A DNA stretch of 64,000 bases, taken from contig KV918814.1 of NCBI GenBank assembly GCA_002049455.2, positions 223,467-287,466 on the forward strand, given 5' to 3'. The first letter of the stretch is position 1. Every line of letters begins with the position of its first letter. The notes beneath the pieces are model-generated. The model ran no database searches. It was not told the origin of the DNA and saw only the letters and a list, made by a program, of their open reading frames with translations. Of the stretch, positions 45,318 to 56,732 are shown one piece after another. The position numbers and the translations under genes are program-made. The stretch is from Porphyra umbilicalis (Eukaryota; Rhodophyta; Bangiophyceae; Bangiales; Bangiaceae).

Positions 45318-46717
45318 TAGGGTTGCCCAATTGGTTCGTGCGGCCGAACCAGTTCATCCGATGTGTTCGGTAGCCAATAACCAGTTTTAAACTAGTTAGT
45401 TGGGCAAGGGCGTGCGCCAGCCACAAATGGGACTGGGTGTCTGTGGCTCCGCAGCGAGTGGGTCGCAGCCACCCAAGAGGTGAGAGGTGCACGGACAGCC
45501 CGCACGGCAATCTCAGCCGTGTTGGCCCATCCCGGGCATGGGCAATCCACTCTCCCAGGCCACGCCGACCCAAGCGCCACACTCGACCCCCCCCCACCCT
45601 ATCCTTTTCCGTTCTCTCTCTTGCTCTCGATGCCCCGCCTAACGAGCCCGTTGCAAGTCTACCTCCCTCCTCGCGCCCCCGCCGAACGCTCTGTCGTCGG
45701 TTGGTCACTGGTGCCATGTGCTGTACCCACGCTGGTCTTTGACTTGTTGTAGACATCCGTCTACTGCACCGCATAGGGTTGTGGCATCATCCCTCATCAT
45801 CACGTCCAGCCGCATGGTATGATACATGGAATTGTGCTCGTGTGTGTTTGTGGGTGATACGTTTGTAGGTGATATGTGGACGTCGCTCGAGCTGCCAGTA
45901 CATGTGATGCTGTCTGTGTGCAGCGCGTCTGACACGAGCATCTGTCTCCTCTGCGCGGCGATGGGCTTGCGTTGGCGACCGCAGGGCCACCGCCACGAGG
46001 CCCACTGCGTTGTCCACCCGCCGCGTGCCCACCCACATGCGTGGAAGACACGGTCACGCCGTGCTTGCCGACCAGATGCTGCTTGAGGTTGGCGGTAACT
46101 TTGCAATGCGCCACGCGAACGGGATGACCGATGTGGTTCTTGTGAACGCAGATGTACCGTGTCGGGTCAACGGCCCCGCTCCCGTCCTTATTGAACTCAC
46201 AGACAAAGTAGGCGTACACAGGACTCTTCTTCTCGCCTTGCGGCACGGGTCCCCAAACAGACCTCTCTGGTACCTGCCAGGATGCACAGGGTGCCAGGGG
46301 AAGGCCACTGGTCGAGCCGTCGTCGCCATCTGACGGGGTTGGAGCCGCAGGTGGCGGCGTTGGTGTGGCTGTGGTCGGCGTAGTAGCAGGTTCTGGGGCA
46401 GCCGCGGGCGGCAGGGCTACTGGTGGAGCCATAGTGGGCTCGCAGCACGGGAAGCGTCGGCGACGGGGTCTGTGTGAGAGACGAAGACACGAGTCGTCGG
46501 ATCCGGTCGTGCACGCGTCATCAAGTTGGGACTCGTCACGCACTTAACGCCGAAGGACTGGGACAATTCCGGTCACGTGACCGGAACTGTTCCGTATTTA
46601 AAAAACAACCAGTTTGACCAATATTTTGCATCCGAAACTAGTTTGCAAGCGATGTCCGATTTTTACCCAATGTAAACCAGTTTTAACCAATTACGATAAA
46701 CCAGTTGGGCAACCCTA
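45318..46717 (-). mobile_element. hAT-type transposon C, 1.4 kb, BED-finger only
   Basis: The termini TAGGGTTGCCCAATTGGTT (45318) and, on the reverse strand from 46717, TAGGGTTGCCCAACTGGTT differ at one position over 19 bases. The perfect 8-bp duplication CCTCTACC flanks at 45310-45317 and 46718-46725. Subterminal AACCAGTT/AACTGGTT words are frequent and AT-rich against the GC-rich surroundings. One minus-strand gene for a BED-like zinc finger protein lies inside; the DDE/RNase H part of the transposase is absent. It is an internally deleted hAT or a carrier of a regulator. Confidence 0.92.
45800..46543 (-). CDS. BED-like zinc-finger protein of hAT element C
   Basis: 247 residues. After a Pro/Ala-rich head comes SVWGPVPQGEKKSPVYAYF, then CEFN, YICVHKN, and HCKVTANLKQHLVGKH, i.e. 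a BED-type pattern (aromatic start, Cys pair, T.NL..HL...H). BED fingers sit at the N-terminus of hAT transposases and bind DNA ends. After residue about 175 the sequence becomes simple, and no catalytic motif follows before the stop. It may compete with full transposase or be inert. The reading frame is intact. Confidence 0.65.
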   Translation of the reverse strand: MRDESQLDDACTTGSDDSCLRLSHRPRRRRFPCCEPTMAPPVALPPAAAPEPATTPTTATPTPPPAAPTPSDGDDGSTSGLPLAPCASWQVPERSVWGPVPQGEKKSPVYAYFVCEFNKDGSGAVDPTRYICVHKNHIGHPVRVAHCKVTANLKQHLVGKHGVTVSSTHVGGHAAGGQRSGPRGGGPAVANASPSPRRGDRCSCQTRCTQTASHVLAARATSTYHLQTYHPQTHTSTIPCIIPCGWT

Positions 46718-46725
46718 CCTCTACC

Positions 46726-48138
46726 TCCTCTTCACGGCGAAGAAACGTAGCCAACCTCTGCCGGCAGGGAAACATAGGCACACCGCGGCCGGGGGTGGCC
46801 ACCACGGGGGCGCGGCAACGCCAGCGTCGCGGCATTGCCAGGTGGACCAGCAGCATCCGTCATCCAAACACGCCTAGCCAATGTCAGGCCGGCCACGGCC
46901 TTCCGGACGGGGCGCGCCAGCACGCCGCGAAAGGCGGGCGGCATCAATTGGTGAAAGGCGACGGCCCCGGCGCCAATGACGGCGTTTGTGGGCGGGTCAC
47001 CACAGCTTCGAAGTTGCCACGGTGCCGAGGCGGGGCTTCCCACAGGGCCGACAGGGGCCCCTCAGAGGACAGCCGGGAGCTGGGGTGGCTGCTAGGTGGC
47101 CCGGCATGAGTGGTTGGCCGACACCGTCACCCCCAGCGAGGCGCTTCGCGGCCGCTGTTGCCGTTGGCGCGATGAACTGGCCGTGACGCCAGCGTGGGAA
47201 CTGGCCGGATATGACACACCAAAAAACCATGACGTGGGCCACAAAGTGCGCACAGAGATCTGCGCTCGCGTGGGACCCGCGGTGTATGCGGTGGCGTGGA
47301 CCCAAAGCGTAGAGCGCTCCACGGCAGGACGGGCGTGGTGGGGCGGGCCAGATCAGCAGCCAGTCACGCAGCGAGATTCAAGCGACCTCAAGATATGCAG
47401 CTGGGTCCTGCTTAAGTACGCATCCAACGCAGCTTGCAACTCCTGATGGCTTACACACTCCTTTTCTTGGGGGATGGCCTCGCAGCCGCCCTGCTCCCGT
47501 CTCGCTTCGTCCGCGCTGCCGACGTGCTGCTTCACTCGCTATGCCATTGTGGCGATGCAACTGGTGTGGCTCTCGTCCACGCTGTGGGTTATTGTGTCGC
47601 GCCAGGGCGGAGCGTGCGGGTGCCCATACCGGGTGCCGAGCGACGACCGGGCAGGGCGTCTGGCGTGACGGCGGGCCCACCGCGGGTGCCCGGTGGCCCA
47701 GGCCCGGCGCGGACTCCCCATGCTGATAGAGCTCCCCATCATACTTCAGTCCGTCCCTTACTCCGCGCTCCCATCAATCGACAGCTACTACGCTGGGCTG
47801 TGCAGGAGGCATCGTGGTGGACAAACCCGGCGCTGAAAAAAAAAGTGGCGGCTGCAAATCGTACGAAAAAAGAGGGAACACCACCCGAGGAATACCAAGA
47901 AGTGCCGACCTTCACCGCCCGCCGCGACCTCGGTCCCACAGCGCCCACCCACGGCCCGGCTGCACCGGCTCTGCAGGCGGCATGCGGGGAGAACGCTGCC
48001 AACAAAAAGAAACAAAAAGAGAGGAACACGCAACAGCCGAGAGCGCAAGCAACACACGGATCCAGACGCACCCCCAAAGTAGCTGCACGGGCGCCTCGCC
48101 GCTCGCAAGTCACCGCCGCTGACACGCCACCGCCAGCC
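46726..48138. other. Intergenic, no gene identified
   Basis: Moderate GC. Short frames on both strands around 46732-47446 have near-normal composition (for example minus strand NAVIGAGAVAFHQLMPPAF at about 46987-46930), but I cannot connect them to a family. 47740-48138 is the 3' flank of the pyrophosphatase gene. Confidence 0.4.
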
Positions 48139-51081
48139 TCAAGACGCCACCTCCTCCACCTCGGTATTTGTCAGGCCAACCCCCTCCGCCACGTCGTGAA
48201 ACTCGGAGCGCGCCGCAGCAGACGTCTTCTGCGCCTGCCACAGCGTCCACGCCGCAAACGGCCCGCACACCAGGACGGTCACCGCCGCGAGGATGGCGCC
48301 AATCCATCCGTCTGGGTCCCGGTCGACATTCATCAGGCCGACGCTGACGAGGGAAAGCGACACAGCCATCTTGATGAGGATGTTCATGCTGGGACCGCTC
48401 GTGTCCTTGAGCGGGTCGCCGAGCGTGTCGCCCGCCACCGTCGCCTTGTGCCACTCGGACCCCTTGCCGTTGCCCGGCCCAAAGTGTCCCGACTCGGTCA
48501 GCTTCTTGGCATTGTCAAACGCGCCGCCGGCGTTGGACATCATGATCCCAAGCATGTAGCCGCTGCCAATGGCCGCCAGCAGCAGCCCAATGAGTGCGCG
48601 CTGCCCAAAGCCAAACCCAATAATCAGGGGAGTCATGATGGCAAGGGCGCCCGGCAGGGCCATCTCAATAATCGCCGACTGGGTGGCAATCGCCACGCAC
48701 TTGACGTGCTGCGGCCGCACACCCGGCGCGCCCTCGCGGAGGCCCGGGATGTCGCGGAACTGGCGGCGCACCTCGACAATCATAGCCTGCGCGGCGCGGC
48801 TCACCGCCAGCATGGTAAGGGCGCCAAAGAAGAATGGCAGCATGATGCCGATAAAGACCGAGGCGACCACGTAAATGTCGACGAGCGACACCACCTGCAC
48901 AACATCGGTGATGTGGAGGGGTGTCACGCCCGCCGCGGCGGCCTGCGCCGTGACCAGCTGCAGCGGGTTGGGCGCGAGCCCCGAATCCTGCACGAGGGCC
49001 GTCAGTAGCGCATAGGCGGTGAGCACGGCCGAGCCATTGGAAAAGCCCTTGCCGGTTGCCGCTGTCGTATTGCCGAGCGCGTCGAGCGCATCGGTCGTGT
49101 CACGCACCTCGGCGGGGAGGGCCGCCATTTCGGCAATGCCCCCGGCATTGTCCGCCACAGGACCGTACGCGTCCGTGGCCATGGTCACGCCGAGCGTCGA
49201 CAGCATGCCGACCGCCGACAGCGCAATGCCATACGTGCCAAACAACTCGTACGTGCCGAGGATGACCGCCGCCACGAGCAGCAGAGGCGGGACGACGCTC
49301 AGCATGCCGACGCCGAGGCCCTGGATGACGACCGCGCCAGCCCCAAACTCCCCCGCCGCCGCAATGCCGAGCGTCGGCGAGTAGGAGCCCGCCGTGAAGA
49401 ACTCGGTCAGCCCACCGATGCACAGCCCCGCGCCGAGGCCAAGGAGGATGCACAAGAAAAGCCGCCACGGCACCTGGTCGGGCGGCGCAAACTGGAAGCC
49501 GAGCGCATCGAGGGGCTGGTAGTGGGACGCCGGGTCGAGTTGCAACTGCGGCGACGCGGCGAGCGCGGCGGGCGTCTGCTGGAACACCAACGACGGGCAC
49601 ACGCCGGGGTTGGTCAAGACGTAGCGCGGGAGGTTCTCGGTCCCAAAGCCGCGCGCGTCGGCAAACCGCGAGTTGCCCCCAAACATCCCCCAACACAGCC
49701 CCGCGGCGGCAACGACAATGAGCAACGACGACGAATAGATGTTGATGCGCAGTGAGCCCAGGAGGGACTCCATGACCTTGGCCTTGTCCTTCTCGGTGGC
49801 GAGCTTGGGCGACACCCACACGTACGCCGTGCCGAGGATGCCGACGATCACCCCAGCGGCGGCTAGCATGAACGGCAGCGCGACAAAGATGGCGTTGCTC
49901 TGCCAAATGTTCAGCGACGGGTAGTCATTGACAACGTTGGGCACCTCACACAGCTGGTTGGCAAAAGACACCAGGTTCAGGCGCGTCGCCTCCCGTGCGG
50001 GGCACGCCACGTCAAGCGCCAGGTGGTTGAAGACGCACAGTGACACGGGGCTCTCCCCAAAGTAGGGGAGCGACGAGCCGAGGATGGCGGTGGCGACCAG
50101 GGAGCCGACGTACGACTCAAAGAGGTCGGCGCCCATGCCCGCCACGTCGCCCACATTGTCACCGACATTATCGGCAATCGTCGCCGGGTTGCGCGGGTCG
50201 TCCTCGGGGATGTTGGCTTCGACTTTGCCGACGAGGTCGGCGCCAACGTCCGCAGCCTTGGTGTAGATGCCCCCCCCGACGCGCGCAAAGAGCGCAATCG
50301 TCGAGGCGCCCGCGGAGAAGCCCGCCAACGCCCGCACATCGCGGAAGACCAGAAAGACAAATGACAGGCCTGTCAGGCCAATGGACACAACCTAGAGGCC
50401 CATAACGGCGCCCGCCCGAAAGGCGATGTTGAGCCCCTCCGAGATGCCCGTCCGGCACGCCGCCGCCGTGCGCACGTTGCCGCGCGTGGCAATCGACATG
50501 CCGAGAAAGCCTGTCACGGCCGAGAGCGCGGCGCCAATGGCGTAGCAGCCGGCCGCCGCCCAATTGAGCGCAAAGCCGACGAGCACGAAGAGGATGCCCA
50601 CGAGGACGACCAGGTACAAGTACTCGGTCCGCAGAAAGGCGATGGAGCCCTGCCGGATGTACGTGGGGATTTCCACCATCCGCGCCGTGCCCGGGTTCTG
50701 CCGCAACACGGAGAGGGCGTAGAAGGAGAGGACCGCCAGCCCGAGCACCCCAACCGTCATGGATGACCACACATACTGGAATGGCACGCGGAGGGGGAGG
50801 GTGCGGTAGATGTACTGGTCGCCGCCCCGGTCCATCACGGTACACAGGTTGCTGAGGCGGCACGAAAACAAGATGCCCCCGAGGACGACCAGCGCCGCAA
50901 AGGCGCCGAGGCAGATGGCCAGCGCAGCGAGAATCACCATCGACGTGTGGGCCGTGTCCTGGATCATGACGATGTCGATATCCGGGTCGGCGGCGGCCTC
51001 GTCCGCAATGGGGGTGACCTTGTCCTTGCCCTTGTCAGCTTCCGACGAGCTGGACGTGCCCGCGTCCGGAGTGGGCTCCAT
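48139..51081 (-). CDS. Membrane H+-translocating pyrophosphatase, K+-dependent type, with one in-frame TAG
   Basis: 980 codons. Hydrolyses pyrophosphate and pumps H+ across the vacuole or other endomembrane; about 16 membrane helices. Signatures: [20 protein letters not shown] and [13 protein letters not shown] (substrate and Mg2+ site, about 50240-50150), [11 protein letters not shown] (Ala at the position that is Lys in K+-independent enzymes, so the K+-dependent type), [12 protein letters not shown] and [17 protein letters not shown] (second acidic cluster). The N-terminus ([13 protein letters not shown]) is a longer disordered head than in plant enzymes. A single TAG at 50394-50392 interrupts [10 protein letters not shown] / VVSIGL, within a helix conserved in the family; the frame is otherwise perfect. 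It is either a sequence error, an allele, or a recent pseudogene. Start at ATG 51081. Confidence 0.9.
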
Positions 51082-51638
51082 GGCGTCGCCTGCGCAGAGG
51101 CGCCCGACCCGCGCGCGTCCCGCGGCGGGGGCTCCCTCGCCGCCGCCGATGTGCGTCGCCGCGGCCGCGGCGGTCGTGCAGGGGGGGGGGGGGGGGATCC
51201 ACTCGGTGAGCGCGCGCGCCGACGGGGGCCGTGCACGAGCGTGCGGAGATCGGCGTCGCCGCGGAGGGACGGCCGGACCCGCCGGACGGGGCCCCGACGG
51301 CGCCACGGCTTTTGTACCCCCCTCCTCGCGGCCGGGCGGGCCGCAGCGGGGCGCTCGCAGTGGAGCGCATCCCGCGTGTCGACCGATACGCCGCGCGCAG
51401 CCACACGCCCACAGGGGGGGTGGAGAGCGGAAGGGCCCGCCAAACGGGCGTCGCCTTTTCCCACCGCCGTTGCCCACCACCGTCGTTGTGGCCCAGACTG
51501 GCCTCGTTTCAGGTGGTATCCGTGCGTTGACACTTGCCCCGCGCACACCGATACGCCTCGGCTTCACCCGCGCCGCGCTTGAGCGCCCCTCCAGCGCCCG
51601 AGGCGCCGTTGCTGTCAACGTCGGTGTGAGGCTACGCC
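51082..51638. other. Upstream region of the pyrophosphatase gene
   Basis: Promoter and leader DNA, GC-rich, with a G run at 51180-51195. No gene supported. Confidence 0.45.
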
Positions 51639-52399
51639 TAAGGTTGGCATTTACCCGAATGTTGCGATTCTGGATACCGTTTTCCGATCGGTATACCGAC
51701 TTTCCGATTTCGTATCGATATCTCGGCATTTTCAGTTCCGTAGTAACTCGAATCTTTGTGATGTGTAGTTGGAGCACCTACCGCGTTCGCCCACATGACC
51801 AGACCGGGCTAACTGCTCGCCTCTGGACTGCACACAACCAGCGCCACGACCTCGACCGTGCCTGACCTGGGCTAGCGTGGACCCGTCCCTTCGCCCCCCC
51901 ATCAATGATTCTCTGGCATGCCAAGCCACGCCCTTTTTCCTTACGCATCAATGCACACATATCGATAGCAAACTGCTCGCCCACTCTGCTGCCAACAATA
52001 TGACGAAAGGAAACTTGGTGGCGCGGAAGTTGCGCAACCGCCACACTACCTTTTGGAGATACCCAGGCACGTCATGAGATGGCAATAGGCACCCTTGCTC
52101 GGGCAGAGCGGGCCACTTGGACTGGCGCTGGAGGGTCTGTTCGCCAGACACTGGTGCATGGTACGCTCTCTATCGTATTTTGCGCGGCTGGTTTGCTGGT
52201 CTCTCTGGTCGGTGACAAAAATATAGTGGGTCTGTCAAGTGCCTCGCGCGGTTGAGTTCCTCCCAATATCAAATACCAACATAAGTACTATACCGACATG
52301 TACCGACCGTTGAGCGAATGGCCGATACCGAGTATCGATCGGGATACCGACCCTTACCGATTTCGTTTGTCGACCAAATTTACCCATATGCCAATCTTA
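51639..52399. mobile_element. hAT-like element D, 761 bp, non-autonomous
   Basis: The inverted termini are TAAGGTTGGCAT (51639) and TAAGATTGGCAT (reverse strand from 52399). The first and last 150 bases are AT-rich and full of TACCGAT/ATCGGTA words (for example 51667-51720 and 52287-52370), a typical subterminal repeat pattern. Flanks share only CTACG (51632-51636 and 52400-52404), so an 8-bp duplication is not clean. No coding sequence is recognised inside. Confidence 0.55.
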
Positions 52400-52407
52400 C
52401 TACGAGG

Positions 52408-54414
52408 GCAGGCCCGTTTCCCGCCACGGCGGGGCCCCACAGGGCCCGCGACCAGCAGGAGCCGGCAGTCAGCCAGGGCCACCCCCCCACCGGGGATTCC
52501 AAAGGGACGCCCGCGGCGGGCCACGCGACCCAATCTCCCGCACCTTCCAGGTGCCGGCGTCTAACAGCACTGGCGCGGTGGGCACGGCCGGCGCACCGCC
52601 CGCCGGTGGCGACGTGTGGCACTGGTGGACGGGGGGCCTCCACCGGCTCTACGGAGAAGGAGATCGGGTACCGTTTGCGGAGAGGAGGGGGGGAGGGTGC
52701 GCGCGCGCCCGTTCCTTCAGCACTGCTCGCGTGACGGGATTGTCCACCCGCCCGGCGGTCGAAGGTGTGGGAAGGCGGCCGCCCGAGGGCCCCGTTGGAC
52801 ACGGCCGATACGTGGAATCTGGGGCACGGTCAAATCAATGCAAACTTTGGCGGTCGCTTGTCGCCGCGTCAGGCATCAGAAGGCCAGGAGAGAAGGTCAC
52901 GAAGTAGCAACGACATCCATTCTCCCGCGCCGTTGAGGGGGGGGGGGTCGGACACCGCACCGCGTGAGATCTTCCCCACGGTATGGCAGAGTCGATCTGG
53001 GTCGGCCGGTCCCCCTCTGACTGGACAGCGCTCCCCGCCCTCGCGGTTGACGCGAGACACAGTGCGACCCTGGTACGGCCCCGAACTACACCGCGAGCCC
53101 GCCCTCCCGGCAGCACCATTTGGTTCGCCGCCGTTGTTCCGTCAGCCAACGGACTCGTAGGTCCGTGGTGCCTCAGCACTGGCAGCCGCCACACAGCAGT
53201 CAGACCCTGGCGGGGGGGCGGGCGGGCGGGCGCCGACGCCGGCGGCGGCCGCGTTCGCCCCAGACGCATACAGCGACGAGCAATACGGCAGACAGGGCAA
53301 CAGTAGGCGGTATGGCTGCCTGCCACACCCCGTGCCAGTGCGGGGCGACGGTTGATGGGGCCCTCGGCGGCCCCACGCGTCCCTGTGGCGACAGGCCATG
53401 TCGGCAACCGCATGGGACAAGACGGCCGCCAAGTTCCGCCACCGTACGCTATCGCTGGCTGGACTACCTCCCCGCCTCGCCTTCTCCCCAACTGGCGGAC
53501 GCCGTGATAAAGACGGCGTAGCTCCGTTCCTCTCGGATCCGCCACCGCGAGCTTGGCGGCAACCAGAGCCACCCCGGCCTCAATCCACCAGCGAGGTCGG
53601 GGCGGCTGCTTGCGGCGCCCGAGCGGCAACGCTGGGGGGGATGGCTCCGCGTCAATGCCAGCACGCAGGACCGGTGGCCACGCTACTGCAAGCCACCAGC
53701 ACTGTAGAACGGAACGGTCGGCTCGGTCATGAGCGCTGGCGCGCGCGTAATACTCCCCACTGGTCGACGGCCGGCTGTGGCGACCAGTGGGGCGCGACGC
53801 AGCGGAACAGGGTTGGGTGCTGAGACATTACTGCCGCCACCCCTACGTGGGATGCGCTCCAGTGTTCTGGCAGCAGGCAGGTGATCACGTCGGTTGCCAC
53901 CGTGTCTGATGCCACTGTGAGTGTACACAGTGAAGTCCACAGACGGTGGCTGGCGGGCGTGGGACGGGGAAGGGGAGAGGCATCTGCGGTCAGGTAGCAC
54001 CAGCGCGACATTGGCTGAGGGGGAACGACGATAAGGGAGAGGAAGAGACATTGTTGTCGTGAAACGAAGGAATTTAGTAGGAGAAGGAGGGCAGTGGGAA
54101 TGCAAGCCAACACCGTGAAGCAGAGGCACTTCGGAGCGCCAGCTTGACACACATTGCTTTGTCGATTGAGGATACTGTAGAAGAACGTGTGTCTGTGTTA
54201 AAACGGACCACGCGATTACCTCCCATTTGTGCGAATGCTGTGGCTGTGACCAGTATCAGCACCCAAACACCCGTCCCCATCGCCATCTCCTTGGTCCCCA
54301 AATTCCCTAACAGACGGTGCTCCGCGCCCCCCCCCCGCCACATCCTGCCCATGCAGGAGCGGACGGCCTTGTTCAGCGGCGCGAGCACGATACACGGTCG
54401 CGCTCCGCGCGCCC
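52408..54414. other. Intergenic, no gene identified
   Basis: About 2 kb of mixed composition. Open frames on the minus strand (52835-53629) are long but lack any recognisable motif and are rich in Arg/Pro/Ala. Confidence 0.4.
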
Positions 54415-54696
54415 TTACAGCCTGGACAGGTTGGCAACGTGCGCCCGTCCCCCCGCTCCCGACGCCATCGCATGTCCAAGGTTGCGCACCAGCCACACGC
54501 AGTAGGCTGCGCAGCCGCGGCACACGTACTGGTCGTTGTTGGCGGCGCAAAATTTAGCACGGCGGCTGCACTGCGCGGCGTCCGCAAAGACGTCGGCGTT
54601 GACCTGGGCGGGGAGGGTGGCAATGGCGGCGCTGGCAACGACGAGCGCCAGCACCACGCACGTGAGGGCGAGGGAAGAGGAGCGGCGGGCACCCAT
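54415..54696 (-). CDS. Small secreted Cys-containing peptide
   Basis: 93 residues from ATG 54696. The signal peptide is SSLALTCVVLALVVASAAIA, with a likely cut near QVNA. The mature part has six Cys in a compact core (CSRRAKFC, CRGCAAYC) and a Trp. No family recognised. Size, export and paired Cys resemble disulphide-stabilised extracellular peptides. The reading frame is intact and the composition differs from flanking noise. Confidence 0.55.
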   Translation of the reverse strand: MGARRSSSLALTCVVLALVVASAAIATLPAQVNADVFADAAQCSRRAKFCAANNDQYVCRGCAAYCVWLVRNLGHAMASGAGGRAHVANLSRL

Positions 54697-55236
54697 TGAT
54701 ATGATTCAGGGGGGGACGGGGACGTGGCGGGGTGCTGCGGCTGTTGGAAACCGGGGCGTGGAGGTTGGCCTGTCGCGTGCGGGGGTGGGGTGCCCAGTGA
54801 TCTTGGAAGTGCAAGCAAGGGCAGACAACGTCACCGATAAGGGGCTGCAGAAAGTGGAGGGCGGAGACGCGTCCTGGTTGCGCGCCTTTATGTGCTCCAC
54901 GGCGGCACGCTTGGCCGGTATGGCGGCTCCCTCAGCGGCCGCCCTTGTATTCACTGAGACGGGCGCGTGCCCCCGCCAGAAGCTGCCCATTGAGCTGACC
55001 CGTCAGCGCCGTGGTTTCGGTGTTCCGGATCCGCTCTCTTTCATCGCACAAGAGCGCGATCAAAACTCGCAACGAATAGCGTCACTGTCAGTTTCCAACC
55101 AGCCAACCAAAAGCGGGCAGGCTGCCCGTTCACACAGTATGGCCGGCACCATATGTGGCGCTTTATTTTAGAAATCTCATCTTATGAGGCTTGACAAGTT
55201 TGCAAGATAAGACAAACACCTTCTGCTCTTTGACGT
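54697..55236. other. Intergenic
   Basis: Upstream flank of the small secreted peptide gene and left flank of hAT element E. No gene supported. Confidence 0.4.
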
Positions 55237-55244
55237 GCTCTTTC

Positions 55245-56724
55245 CAGGGTTGTCCGCGTTTGGTTTGGTTTACGGCCGGGACTGTGCTGTAGTTCTCGGC
55301 TTACCAGAGCACCTTCCGCCAGACACCGAGATCGTCCTCCGCTGCACGCCGGGTGGTTTGCTCATGCGCGAGACGGGCTGCCGCTTTTGCAGCCGCTGCG
55401 GCCGCATGCACTCTCTTTGACTCTACCCTCCCCAACCTCCGTCCGCCCCCGTCCCCACCCGCACCGTTGCCTTCCTCTCCGCCACGTTCATCTTCACTAC
55501 GTACCAGTGGCCCTCTTTGTTGTTTTTCTTCCCCGCATTTTGGTCTGTCTCACCCTCGGCCCGACTCAAGGGCGTCTTGCCTAAGCACCGTTGCGGTGCC
55601 GCGTGGCCGCCCGCTGCCGCCATGGACGCCTCGGTCGCTGCCCTGCGGGCGGCGCTCGAAGCTGCCCAAGCCCTCCCTCCTGCCCCCCCTGCCCCCCTGC
55701 CCCCCTGTCCCCTCATCCCAGGCGGGCGCGGGTCCCACTGGCCCCCCCGCGGCCTCCACCGGGGACCTCCCCCGCATCTCCACAGCGACCGCCCTGTCCC
55801 TCCTCGCGCACCTGATCACCACCGGGTGCCTCCCCCAACTAACGCCCACCATTGCCCGCGACGCGCTCTACACGCCCGACGGCGTCACGGCCGCCGTGGC
55901 GGCGGCGGCCACTGCCGCCTGCCGGGCGGGCGTGGCGGACCTCGCGGCGGCCGTCAGCGTTGACGCGGGCGCGGTTGCGGCAGCGGTGCCCGCCGCGCTC
56001 GCAGCGTCGCGGGGAACCCTCCTCCCCGGCCGCGGGGGAGACGTGTTGTCCGCCGCCGCCATAGCCGACGCGGTCGCCGACGCGGCGACAGCTGTCGACG
56101 GCGCCGCCGACGGCGAGGCGACCGTCGCGACGCTCGCCGCCGCCGCCAATGTGCCCGCCGCCGACCTCGACGACGCGCCCACCGCGGGGCTGGCGGCGGG
56201 CGGGGGGCACCTCGGCGGCGCGGGAGGCACCTACCGCCTCGCCGGCGGCGTCTTGACGAGCGGCGCCCGGGCGGGGCGGCACGCCGCCGCCGCCTGCGGC
56301 GCCCTGCGCGGCGTTGCCACACCGACGGGTCTGCGCGCGGTGGCGGCTGCCGCGCGTGTGCCGCCGCGGACGGTAACCGCCGCCGCGGCGGCGGCGGCGG
56401 AGCGGGGGGAGGGGCGCCTTGGGGCGAGGGGTGTGGGTGCCAATCGCGTGGACGGCGGCGCGCGTCGCGGCCGCCGCCGCGGCGTACGCGGCGGCGGGGT
56501 ATGTGGCGTTGGCAGAGCTGCCAGAGGGGGGGGGGGTGCCGCCGCGGGCGTTGGGGGGGGACTTGTGCGAGGTGTACGCGTGACAGCGACGAGAAATGTC
56601 AAATTCGGTGGAGGCTCAGGATCCTTAAGTTCAATAAGTCCGTTTACGTTTGGTTTAGTTCAAATTTTGAATAATACCTGATTTATTAAACCATCCGATG
56701 GTTCACCAAACCCACGCAACCCTG
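55245..56724 (+). mobile_element. hAT-type element E carrying a UFL1-like gene fragment
   Basis: The left end CAGGGTTGTCCGCGTTTGGT (55245) and, on the reverse strand from 56724, CAGGGTTGCGTGGGTTTGGT match at 16 of 20 bases. A perfect 8-bp duplication GCTCTTTC flanks at 55237-55244 and 56725-56732. CAGGGTTG ends with an 8-bp duplication are the textbook hAT structure. The 1480-bp interior is AT-rich near the right end, but its body is GC-rich coding DNA (55622-56583) resembling the N-terminal part of host UFL1, and contains no transposase. The simplest reading is a gene-capturing non-autonomous hAT. Confidence 0.85.
55622..56583 (+). CDS. UFL1-like N-terminal fragment inside hAT element E
   Basis: About 320 residues from ATG 55622 (MDASVAALRAALEAAQAL). 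UFL1 is the E3 ligase that attaches UFM1 to ER and ribosomal targets; its N-terminus is a series of winged-helix domains. Matches in order: LAHLITTGCLPQL then ALYTPDG (family: K.Y.TP), DLAAAVSVDAGAV (DL...V.VD), a GGTYRLAGGVLTSG...RH region leading to GALRGVATPTGLRAV (family: R.....G......PT.....), then GVWVPIAWTAARV and AAAGYVALAELP (family: W.P.......V..FF..N.Y). It stops with EVYA at 56583, far short of the usual 700-800 residues. Frame changes at a C run near 55690 and a G run near 56405. The composition is strongly Ala-biased, so homology is likely but not certain. It may be a pseudogene fragment or a short expressed product. Confidence 0.55.
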
Positions 56725-56732
56725 GCTCTTTC

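Noticed and set aside
46732-47043. Minus-strand frame with near-normal composition
   Set aside because: No family match, no convincing start or splice sites; left as intergenic.
53804-53822. CAGGGTTGGGTGC as another hAT end
   Set aside because: No mirror-image end with the matching 8-base flank was found in the window.
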